A stretch of DNA of 64,000 bases from JAXMHB01 sp046346965. Lineage in GTDB: Bacteria > Pseudomonadota > Gammaproteobacteria > Xanthomonadales > SZUA-5. Position 1 is the stretch's first letter. The number at the start of each line of letters is the position of its first letter. Positions 57,409-64,000 of this stretch are shown here, piece by piece. The notes under the pieces are model-generated. The model ran no database searches. It saw nothing but the letters and a program-made list of their open reading frames with translations, and was not told where the DNA came from. The translations under genes were made by a program, and so were the position numbers. The DNA lies in the NCBI GenBank assembly GCA_046346965.1, contig JAXMHB010000019.1:18670-82669 (forward strand), written 5' to 3'.

Positions 57409-58439
57409 ATGACGCAAGCCCGCGCCCAAACCGTTGCCAAAGGCCAGCACGGCCTGTACCACTGCGTCACGCGCTGCGTGCGGGGGCGTGGCCGTGCGGC
57501 ATCGATCCGCTCACGAAGGTCGATCACGAGCAGCGCAAGCTCGAGCTGATGGTAGAGGCGAGGATACGGGAGCTGGGCTGGGCACCATCTTCGCTGTTGG
57601 CATTTACGCCTACGCAGTGATGAACAACCACTTGCACGTCGTGCTGTCTGTCGAGCCGGGCGCCTTGGCGAAATGGACGGATGACGAAGTCGCCGAGCGC
57701 TGGCTGCGGCTGTATCCGGTCCGCGATGAAGAGCGCTTTCAGGCGCGCAAGGCGACGTTGCTGGCGACGATCTCGATCTATCGGAAGCGGCTGTGCGATT
57801 TGTCGTGGTTCATGAAGTGCCTGGATGAGTACGTCGCTCGAAAGGCAAACGCCGAGGACGATGTCACCGGCCGCTTCTGGGAGGGTGAGGCGGCGCGCTT
57901 AGGCGGCATGCCGTCTGCGCCGACGAACGCCAGCGCCCCCCTGGCGCTGGCCGGAACGGTTCAAATGCCAGTTGCTGACGGACGACAAAGCACTGGCGGC
58001 GGCGATGGCCTACGTCGACCTGAACCCATTGCGCGCAAAGATTGCCAACAACGTCGAGACCTCGGACCACACCAGCGTTCAGGTACGCGCCGAGGAACTG
58101 CGCAAGTCACCCGAGAAGGCGAACGACACGCTACGCGCGATCGTCGGGCTGTCGGTGTTCCGGCTGCCGATGACCGAGGCGCAGTACATCGAGCTGGTCG
58201 ACTCCACCGGTCGCCAGATCCGACCCGGCAAGCGCGGCGCGATTGCGGAGTCGGAGCCGCCCGCCTTGCGCCGACTCGGCCTTGATCCGGATCACTGGAC
58301 TGGGCAGGTGAAGGGCGTTGGTTCGGCGTATTGGCGCATCGTCGGCACCGCCGAAGCGATCATGGCGAAAGCCGAGGCCATCGGACAGGCGTGGATGAAG
58401 GGCATCGGCTACGCGAGGTGGCTTGAGCGATTCCTGTGA
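57409..58439 (+). pseudogene. RAYT copy 3, frameshifted and interrupted
   Basis: Diverged RAYT. Reading starts MTQARAQTVAKGQHGLYHCV at 57409, changes frame near 57480 (continuing AWPCGIDPLTKVDHEQRKLE) and again near 57585 (TIFAVGIYAYAVMNNHLHVV), and is interrupted at about 57886-57956 by a 71-base insertion; the last frame (57957-58439) ends ARWLERFL. HUH histidines and Tyr are still encoded in fragments. Not functional as read. Confidence 0.88.
57886..57956. repeat. Palindromic (BIME-like) insertion inside RAYT 3
   Basis: Absent from the other RAYT genes, which read GGGAGGGCCGTTTCAAGTG here. Contains CGGCATGCCG (57904-57913) within a wider GGCGC...GCGCC pairing, and GCCAGCGCC-CCCCT-GGCGCTGGC (57929-57951). 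Two neighbouring hairpins of this kind resemble a REP pair. Confidence 0.8.
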
Positions 58440-58459
58440 GCGCAACCCTCACAGCATTT

Positions 58460-58565
58460 TAGACGCCGCGGGCGTCTGGCGGCGTTGGCGCGGCGGCAGA
58501 AAGCAATTCCGCGAACCTCGAAACATGCGAGCCGTGACGCCCAAACCGCCGTCACGGCTCGCCAA
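58460..58565 (+). repeat. RAYT-type right end, two hairpins (after RAYT 3)
   Basis: First stem AGACGCC-GCG-GGCGTCT, where both arms differ from the RAYT 1/2/4 type by a compensating change; second stem GCGAGCCGTGACG (58527-58539) with its complement at 58550-58562. The compensated stem changes argue that the structure matters. Confidence 0.8.
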
Positions 58566-58690
58566 TCAACCAAATCTCGCATGTCCTCGTTCTTTGTCCC
58601 ACCGCCCCCAACCGCTGACGCCGTGCCATCGACACCTCTCCGAAGACTAGGTGCCGACAGACTCCACCACGACCCGGGGCTTACGCCAGA

Positions 58691-58831
58691 ATGGGAGGCG
58701 GCGAAGGGATACGTTCGCCGTACTGGCGCATCGTCGGCACCGCCGAAGCGATCATGGCGAAAGCCGAGGCCATTGGGCAGGCGTGGATGAAAGGCATCGG
58801 CTATACGAGGTGGCTTGAGCGATTCCTGTGA
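58691..58831 (+). pseudogene. RAYT C-terminal fragment B (in-frame mini-ORF)
   Basis: From 58721 it repeats the last 36 codons plus stop of RAYT 3 (YWRIVGTAEAIMAKAEAIGQ...WLERFL). An ATG at 58691 is in frame, giving a possible 46-residue protein. It starts at the same RAYT codon as fragment A, though it derives from the other subfamily. Right-end hairpins follow at 58850-58955. Confidence 0.75.
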
Positions 58832-58849
58832 GCGAAACGCTCACAGCAT

Positions 58850-58955
58850 TTTAGACGCCGCGGGCGTCTGGCGGCGTTGGCGCGGCGCCAGAAAACAACT
58901 CCGTGAACCTCGAAAATGCGAGCCGTGACGCCAAAACCACCGTCACGGCTCGCCA
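58850..58955 (+). repeat. RAYT-type right end, two hairpins (fragment B)
   Basis: AGACGCC-GCG-GGCGTCT followed by GCGAGCCGTGACG (58918-58930) paired with 58941-58953. Short repeats of TAGTTCTCCGC follow (58978-59022) and overlap the end of the immunity gene on the other strand. Confidence 0.8.
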
Positions 58956-58990
58956 ATAATTGGCCGCATATCGCGTGTCCTAGTTCTCCG

Positions 58991-59479
58991 CTAGTTCTCC
59001 GCTCGTGTCCTAGTTCTCCGCAAAATTCCGTCGACAATAATCTGACGTCCAACCGTCCTTAGCTCTAAGTTGCTGCAGTCGGATGTTTCGCTATCTTCGC
59101 GCGTTAACAAATAGCACAGCTTAACATCCTCACGCTCCGCTGGATGACTTATCCAGCACTCAATTCGCCCAGCCACAAGATCAATGCAGGACAGAGTTGG
59201 CGACGTACCAGCCCCAACCGAAATCGTCCCGTCGTCTACCGACAATATGACATTCGGCATTGAAGGGCCAGTATGGATCTGATATGAGACTCCTTGTGCA
59301 TTTGCCCGAGTCCATCGCCAGATAACCCGATCGTCCAACACAACTTGCTGGTTCTTGGACCCTCCCTCCTCCTCGACGAGCACATCACCATCCGTTGGCA
59401 CGAGTATCACAAAATCGCGCGCTTGGCAGCCACATAATGCCAATACAACAAACGCTGCGCAAATTAAGGCCCTCCACAT
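58991..59479 (-). CDS. Lipoprotein, putative immunity protein
   Basis: 162 residues of unknown family. Lipoprotein signal with lipobox LCGC (Cys at about 18), followed by a beta-rich mature domain with two further cysteine pairs. Its ATG overlaps the stop of the toxin fragment (TAATG), so the two are translationally coupled, which supports a toxin-immunity pair. The last residues (RRTRTRAEN) are encoded by the short repeat flanking a RAYT right end, so the original C-terminus may have been altered. Confidence 0.68.
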   Translation of the reverse strand: MWRALICAAFVVLALCGCQARDFVILVPTDGDVLVEEEGGSKNQQVVLDDRVIWRWTRANAQGVSYQIHTGPSMPNVILSVDDGTISVGAGTSPTLSCIDLVAGRIECWISHPAEREDVKLCYLLTREDSETSDCSNLELRTVGRQIIVDGILRRTRTRAEN

Positions 59480-60258
59480 TATTCACTCCTTGGCATGAAA
59501 TTGGAACTGGGAACGGGTTTTCCGCCTCCAACATACGCATCAATCTCAAAGTCGAATGACCCGCCGGTTGCGCGCACGATTCCTGAAACGAAGCTATTTG
59601 AGTTATATCCGTTTGCCACTCCCGGGAAAAGGTCATAGTCCAAACAATCACAATAGGCAATCTCAGCGCGAAGAAGCTTGCTCATATAGGTCGTCGCACT
59701 CCAGCCCTTCGGGGGAGTTATTGTGCCGACGGTTATATTCTCGATGGGCATGTCAGTGGGTCTGCTCAAACTGGAACCGGACACCAATCGATCCAAACCG
59801 TCCGAACCAAAGCCTTCCGGTCCGGCACTTATCCACATAGGAACCGAACCTTCAATCGCAGTGTATTCAATTGCCAAGTGATATGGACCGACCGAGCCGA
59901 CGCGATGCGCGGTCGCGTAAATTATTCCCGCATCGCGGCTCGGATTTGCGCCTCGCTTTCGCTCACTAAATTCCTGCTCCTCAGCCGGATCACTTTCCCC
60001 GTGAGCAGCTCGATTAAACGCCCACTGAAACGCCCCAGTCTGCGCCCCATTGGCAAACTTCCCACCCGCCAGTCTGGACGCGGTGCCACCAACGACTACA
60101 CCTGCCACGAACTGCTTGCCGGCTGAATCGCCTGCCCAACGAGCCACCGCGGGACTGACGGCTTCGCCGAAGCCGGCGCTGATAAAACCGTGCCCAAACT
60201 TCCCGCCCTGTAGCACGCGCATCACACCGCCGCCCGTGGCGTGCGCCGCGATTTTCAG
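59479..60258 (-). CDS. Orphan polymorphic toxin C-terminus, 5' truncated by RAYT 4
   Basis: 259 codons, open up to the RAYT 4 left end at 60256 and lacking its N-terminal part. The first 85 residues (GGGVMRVLQGGKFGHGFISA, then GGKFANGAQTGAFQWAFN) are a Gly/Ala-rich pretoxin segment commonly found before C-terminal toxin domains of Rhs and filamentous hemagglutinin proteins. The rest (AHRVGSVGPYHLAIEYTA...LRAEIAYCDCLDYDLFPGVANGYNSNSF) looks like a peptidase- or lipase-like fold, with a conserved-looking H near the start and C/N-rich centre, but no family is claimed. Coupled to the downstream lipoprotein. Confidence 0.7.
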   Translation of the reverse strand: MKIAAHATGGGVMRVLQGGKFGHGFISAGFGEAVSPAVARWAGDSAGKQFVAGVVVGGTASRLAGGKFANGAQTGAFQWAFNRAAHGESDPAEEQEFSERKRGANPSRDAGIIYATAHRVGSVGPYHLAIEYTAIEGSVPMWISAGPEGFGSDGLDRLVSGSSLSRPTDMPIENITVGTITPPKGWSATTYMSKLLRAEIAYCDCLDYDLFPGVANGYNSNSFVSGIVRATGGSFDFEIDAYVGGGKPVPSSNFMPRSE

Positions 60259-61610
60259 ATCAAGGACACGCAGCGTCTTGTAGGATAATTCTTACACAAC
60301 GACACGACGAAATCCGACAGACAGCGCCGTCGCGGCTAGACATCATGGCCGCATGACTCAAGCCCGCGCCCACACTGTCAGCGCCGACCAGCACGGCATG
60401 TACCACTGCGTGACGCGCTGCGTGCGCCGGGCGTGGCTGTGCGGCGTCGATCCGCTCACCGGCCAGGATCACGGCGCGCGCAAGCCGATGATCGTCAATC
60501 GAATCAGAGAGTTGGGCGAGATCTTTGCGGTTGCCGTGTACGCCTATGCGGTGATGAGCAACCACCTGCACGTGGTGCTGTCGGTCGAACCCGAACTGGC
60601 GCGAGACTGGACGGATAGCGAGGTCGCCGATCGCTGGGGGCGGCTGTTCCCGCTCTCTGACTCAGAGCGACAAGACGCCAGACGCGAGCGGCTGGTCGCG
60701 ATGGCCGGCATGTATCGCAAGCGGCTCTGCGATCTGTCCTGGTTCATGAAGTGTCTGGACGAGTATGTTGCACGGCGCGCCAACGCCGAGGATGGCGTCA
60801 AAGGTCGATTTTGGGAGGGCCGTTTCAAGTGTCAGCTGCTCGCGGACGAACGCGCATTGGCGGCGGCAATGGCCTACGTGGACTTGAACCCGGTCAGGGC
60901 TGGCATCGCCAAGAACGTCGAGCGCTCGGATCACACCAGCGTGCAGGCGCGCGCAGAAGGCTTGCGCGATCAGCCGGCCAGAGCGAACGAAACCCTCCGG
61001 CCCATCGTCGGCTTGTCCGTGTTTAGGTTGCCGATGACGGAGACCGAGTACATCCAACTGGTTGATTACACAGGCCGACAGATCCGACCGGACAAGCGCG
61101 GCGCCATCCACCCGACCGAACCCGCCGCCCTGCGCCGGCTTGGACTCGATGCCAGCCACTGGACCGGACAGGTGAAGGGTGTCGGCTCGGCCTACTGGCG
61201 CATTGTCGGCGGCGCCGAGGCGATCATGGACAAAGCAGCCGCCATCGGTCAGGCGTGGATGAAAGGCATCGGCTACGCCCGCCGGCTCGAAAAAATGAGC
61301 TGAGCAGTTCAGCCAAGCATTTTAGGCGCCGCGGGCGCCTGGGGGCGTTGGCGCGGCGCCAGAAAACACGCCTGCAAACCTCGAATTATGCGAGCCGCGT
61401 CGCTCAATCCGACCCCACAACACTTCAATCGACCAAATCTCGCATCTCCTGATTTGTCGCTGCGCGGCGCCAAACAGACGGGCCACGACGACCAAATTGT
61501 CGCCGCGGCCCACAAATCCGCCGAATCTCGACTGCTCTTATTCTTGTATTTTTCGTCCCCGTTCTTGAATCTCCAATCTCCTGAAACTCCGGTCCGACTC
61601 TACCACGTCT
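60256..61610 (+). mobile_element. RAYT unit 4
   Basis: Left end CAGATCAAGGACACGCAGCG at 60256; intact transposase; right-end stem AGGCGCC-GCG-GGCGCCT near 61322-61338. The second hairpin is degenerate here, but another (GGGCCACGACGACC...GTCGCCGCGGCCC, about 61480-61511) takes its place. Ends close to the stop of the small immunity-like gene at 61612. Confidence 0.72.
60353..61303 (+). CDS. REP-associated tyrosine transposase (RAYT), copy 4
   Basis: 316 residues, nearly identical to copies 1 and 2: YHCVTRCVRRAWLCG, NHLHVVL, LDEYVARRAN and the C-terminal extension are all intact. Start MTQARAHTVSADQHG at 60353, about 95 bases after the left end. Substitutions relative to the other copies are scattered (for example ARDWTDSEVADRW), so the copies are not brand new. 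Confidence 0.93.
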   Translation: MTQARAHTVSADQHGMYHCVTRCVRRAWLCGVDPLTGQDHGARKPMIVNRIRELGEIFAVAVYAYAVMSNHLHVVLSVEPELARDWTDSEVADRWGRLFPLSDSERQDARRERLVAMAGMYRKRLCDLSWFMKCLDEYVARRANAEDGVKGRFWEGRFKCQLLADERALAAAMAYVDLNPVRAGIAKNVERSDHTSVQARAEGLRDQPARANETLRPIVGLSVFRLPMTETEYIQLVDYTGRQIRPDKRGAIHPTEPAALRRLGLDASHWTGQVKGVGSAYWRIVGGAEAIMDKAAAIGQAWMKGIGYARRLEKMS

Positions 61611-61611
61611 C

Positions 61612-61881
61612 CTAGTCGAGATCGTGCCAATTGAGGCCTAGCTCATCGCCACGGATAATTGAAACAAGCAAGTCCTTCCTAGAGTAGCAAAAACGAGCCA
61701 TGCTGACCAAATAATTTAGGTCTATTGGATGCGCCGGAACTACTTCGTCTTCGCTGACCGCGAACAGCGCTGAATTGATCAGCAGATTCGCTAAGGCACG
61801 CTCCCTACGATCTACGAGCGCCTCAACGCGTCCTGTCGCAGATTCAGCATTCGCAGTCAGTTCAGTTGGAAGAAAGCGCAT
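61612..61881 (-). CDS. Small putative immunity protein
   Basis: 89 residues, acidic and helical, no signal peptide, unknown family (LVDRRERALANLLINSALFA, VSMARFCYSRKDLLVSIIRG). Its ATG overlaps the Rhs toxin stop (TAATG), the coupling expected for an immunity gene. AT-richer than the core genes. A cytoplasmic immunity protein would suggest a toxin with a cytoplasmic target. Confidence 0.68.
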   Translation of the reverse strand: MRFLPTELTANAESATGRVEALVDRRERALANLLINSALFAVSEDEVVPAHPIDLNYLVSMARFCYSRKDLLVSIIRGDELGLNWHDLD

Positions 61882-62939
61882 TATTTTATCTCTTTTAGCT
61901 GATCATACTTGGGAAGAAGCGAACCTGCTGCTCGCGTGGTATCCGTAGTGAAGTTCCCGCTGAAGACTCTTCCTTCCGGGCTAATCACCATCACATAAGG
62001 TGCGCCTTCGCCGACATAAATGATCGATCCATCAGAACCAGCCATCCGGGGCTGCATGCTCCAAGTTCCCCCACTGTGGCTCGAAATCTGGCCAGCAAGC
62101 CTTTCGAATTCTTGCGCTTTCTGGCTTGCCGTGCCTTCCATTCGGGCTATGTAGCTTCTGGCTTGACCAAACATTTCCCTGTTTGTACCTACGGCGATCG
62201 AGTATCCGCCGGTACTAACCTCCGCCAGTAAGCCTTCGACAACTGGAGTTGCTTCTACCGCAGCTAGCTGGGTTGCTCCCGATACGCCAACTCCGGCCCG
62301 TACGCCATTCACAAACGCGCTCACAATCGGTGCCACGGTGCCAACAGTCGCAACCCCCGCCACAATACCGACCAATCCCCTCATCGCAATCGCCTGCTTT
62401 TCCTCAATCTCTGGCGTGATTGGAGTCAAACCACAACCAACACCAGTTGAAAAGCATGCGCTTTCCCGCCCATCCGGATCCACAAACTTCTGCGGATTAT
62501 TGTTCCCATACCAATACCGATTAAAGTTCCCTCCACTGGTATCGACCTGGACCGGGTCAGGGCTGATGAACCGGCCGACGATGCCGCTATGGTAGCGCGC
62601 TTTCATGTAGGTGAGGCCGGTCGGGTCCTCGTAGTGGCCGGTGTACGCGGGGCCCTGTTCGGCGGCTTTACCCCAGCGTTCGCCGTAGGGGGCGAAGTGA
62701 CTGCGTTCCAGCACCTGACCTGCGGCGTCGGTGGTGGCGACGTTGCTGCCGAGGTTGTCGGTCAGGTACCACGTGGTGGTGACGTTCAGGCCCGCTTTGT
62801 CGCCGATCAGCCGCTGCGCCAGTGATTTCAGCCACGGCGTGCGCAACAGGGCCTCGAAGCCGGTGGTGAACACCAGGTCCGCACGCTGGCCGCAACGATT
62901 GCGCGCCAGCAACTGGCTGCCGAGGTAGTAGTAGGTGTC
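61881..62939 (-). CDS. Rhs core C-terminus with unidentified toxin domain
   Basis: Rhs/YD-repeat core end: TDNLGSNVATTDAAGQVLER, FAPYGERWG, YTGHYEDPTGLTYMKARYH, IVGRFISPDPVQVD and the boundary motif PQKFVDPDGR at about residue 160. The variable C-terminus (about 190 residues) has an Ala/Val-rich segment and then RSYIARMEGTASQKAQEFER...YVGEGAPYVMVISPEGRVF. The toxin family is not recognised. The frame breaks near 62940, where the sequence upstream continues the Rhs core in another frame, so the coding start is unknown. Confidence 0.75.
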   Translation of the reverse strand, partial: DTYYYLGSQLLARNRCGQRADLVFTTGFEALLRTPWLKSLAQRLIGDKAGLNVTTTWYLTDNLGSNVATTDAAGQVLERSHFAPYGERWGKAAEQGPAYTGHYEDPTGLTYMKARYHSGIVGRFISPDPVQVDTSGGNFNRYWYGNNNPQKFVDPDGRESACFSTGVGCGLTPITPEIEEKQAIAMRGLVGIVAGVATVGTVAPIVSAFVNGVRAGVGVSGATQLAAVEATPVVEGLLAEVSTGGYSIAVGTNREMFGQARSYIARMEGTASQKAQEFERLAGQISSHSGGTWSMQPRMAGSDGSIIYVGEGAPYVMVISPEGRVFSGNFTTDTTRAAGSLLPKYDQLKEIK

Positions 62940-63110
62940 GGTCTGCGCGGTGCTCGGCGCGCAGCAGCCCGTCCTGCGTGTACACCGGATAGCGCGTGCT
63001 GCCGCCAGCCACCACTACTTCGATACGATGGCATGTCGCGACCGACCGTCCTTGTTCTTCTTTAGCTGAACCTCGAGTGACGCCGTTAATCTCTCTCGCT
63101 TTCTCCACCA
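62940..63110 (-). pseudogene. Out-of-frame upstream piece of the Rhs core
   Basis: Read one frame over, this piece encodes STRYPVYTQDGLLRAEHRA, which should continue into TDTYYYLGSQLLARN of the next segment; one missing base near 62945-62955 explains the break. Before STRYPV the similarity to Rhs ends, with about 30 unrelated codons after the stop of the gene at 63111. So even the core is only a fragment here. Confidence 0.65.
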
Positions 63111-63515
63111 CTACATGTGCGCGCCCCTTGCTAAGAAGCAGAGGTAGGTATCCGCGGGTTGAAAGAAAGCTTGCTTCTTAAGCTCATGAGCAAAATCGTC
63201 AACTGACGCGACCTCCGAAAGCTCGTTGAAGTCCGATCCGCACCAAAATACAAATGGAATTGACTCGTGAATGAGTTCAGAGACGAACCTAAAGAGCGGC
63301 GTAAGCTGAAAGTCCCCTCCAGTCGAAAGCTGCTCCCACACTGAGTCGACCAGTGCTGCGGCCGACCCCGAATAATCTGAAACTTCGCAAGCTTGGCTTA
63401 CTGAACTAAAATACGTTGCGGCAACCAGCCTGCTGCCCTCCGAGAGCGATCTCATGCATACTCCAGTCGGAACTTCGGCAATCGGCGCTCTTTCGCAAAT
63501 AATCATCTGTGTCAC
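63111..63515 (-). CDS. Unknown protein, possible orphan immunity gene
   Basis: 134 residues, no signal peptide, no recognised family (SVWEQLSTGGDFQLTPLFRF, HESIPFVFWCGSDFNELSEV). The start is GTG 63515 because a perfect AAGGAGGT ribosome binding site lies five bases upstream (63520-63527). Its stop lies directly before the Rhs fragment. By analogy with the other cassettes it may be the immunity gene of a lost toxin. AT-richer than the flanking peptidase gene. Confidence 0.6.
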   Translation of the reverse strand: MTQMIICERAPIAEVPTGVCMRSLSEGSRLVAATYFSSVSQACEVSDYSGSAAALVDSVWEQLSTGGDFQLTPLFRFVSELIHESIPFVFWCGSDFNELSEVASVDDFAHELKKQAFFQPADTYLCFLARGAHM

Positions 63516-63657
63516 TAAGACCTCCTTAGTCCGAGCGATCACGCCTAAACTTCCGGGTGGCGAGTCATATTTAGTGCGGCCGACTGTCCGCGATCTCGGA
63601 GGTTCCCGTCTGGCGCCGGCGATGCGCCGGCGCCAGCAGTCCTCGCTGCAGCGCCGG

Positions 63658-64000
63658 TCAGCGCTGGCCGAGCAGGCCCAGCATGAAGGCGTAGTCCTCG
63701 GCGGTTTCTTCCAGGCGGTTGAAGCGGCCGGAGCGGCCGCCGTGGCCGGCTTCCATGTTGATTTTGAACAGCAGTGGGTTCTGGTCGGTCTTCAGTTCGC
63801 GCAGGCGGGCGACCCATTTGGCGGGTTCGAAGTACTGCACCTGGGAATCGTGCAGGCCGGTGGTGACCAGCATGGCCGGGTAGGCCTGGGCGCGGACCTG
63901 GTCGTAGGGTGAGTAGGACAGCATGTAATCGTAGTACGTCGGGTCTTTCGGGTTGCCCCACTCGTCGAACTCGCCGGTGGTTAGCGGGATCGATTCGTCG
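63658..64000 (-). CDS. ptrB: Oligopeptidase B-like S9 peptidase, C-terminal part
   Basis: Last 114 codons of a serine oligopeptidase; the gene begins beyond the right edge. The catalytic Asp lies in TTGLHDSQVQY and the catalytic His in NMEAGHGGRSGRF, with the family YSPYDQVRAQAYPAML between domains. Oligopeptidase B cleaves short peptides after Lys or Arg. High GC like the core genes, so the mobile array ends between this gene and 63515. Confidence 0.9.
   Translation of the reverse strand, partial: DESIPLTTGEFDEWGNPKDPTYYDYMLSYSPYDQVRAQAYPAMLVTTGLHDSQVQYFEPAKWVARLRELKTDQNPLLFKINMEAGHGGRSGRFNRLEETAEDYAFMLGLLGQR

Noticed and set aside
49979..61610. Classical composite transposon or prophage
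   Set aside because: No integrase, phage structural genes or matching IS ends; the repeated units are single-gene RAYT elements.

Overview
The window is GC-rich (roughly two thirds G+C) chromosomal DNA of a gammaproteobacterium. Gene content (tldD, accA, rpsU-tsaD-folB-folK, groESL, topA with a Lys/Ala-rich tail), a manganese riboswitch in front of a GDT1-family exporter, and a secreted-protein C-terminus ending in the FANGFE-type tail all fit the Xanthomonadales/Lysobacterales. The species cannot be named from the sequence alone.

0-16.6 kb is mostly core genome: TldD protease (cut by the window edge), acetyl-CoA carboxyltransferase alpha, a YqeY-like protein, S21, the tsaD-folB-folK run, a secreted M35 (aspzincin) protease, a DUF1820 protein, an S41 processing protease, groES-groEL behind a sigma-32-like promoter, a yybP-ykoY riboswitch with its exporter, an AEC permease, a lipocalin lipoprotein and topoisomerase I. 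Two GC-rich palindromic repeat elements flank the exporter.

17-32 kb holds a three-gene polyunsaturated/secondary-lipid synthase on the minus strand, in the order enoyl reductase (PfaD type), KS-AT-ACPx3-KR-DH (PfaA type), KS-CLF-AT-DHx4 (PfaC type with a fused AT). A TetR repressor is divergent from it, with a candidate operator between them. The PfaC-type gene carries an in-frame insertion bounded by inverted arrays of an octamer (GAGGGCAC) that recurs elsewhere in the window. A MacB-like ABC export system (adaptor, ATPase, two permeases) follows at 31.9-36.2 kb.

36.3-49.5 kb contains a membrane-bound ToxR/CadC-type regulator with an ACT protein, a divergent ECF sigma-membrane protein-PDZ operon, a secreted isoamylase, a BlaI/BlaR1-like pair with two visible operators, an AraC regulator, a DUF3224 protein, a secreted protein of unknown function, and several intergenic repeat families.

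49.5-63.5 kb is the most unusual part. Four REP-associated tyrosine transposase (RAYT) units, all on the plus strand and one of them a pseudogene, alternate with minus-strand remnants of Rhs/polymorphic-toxin cassettes. Each cassette is a toxin C-terminus followed by its immunity-like gene. In each case the toxin gene is cut on its 5' side by a RAYT left end, and the immunity gene stops just before a RAYT-type right end. Two extra copies of only the last 36 RAYT codons plus the right-end hairpins also sit directly downstream of immunity genes. A doubly truncated IS66 lies in the same array. The window closes with the C-terminus of an oligopeptidase B-like S9 protease.
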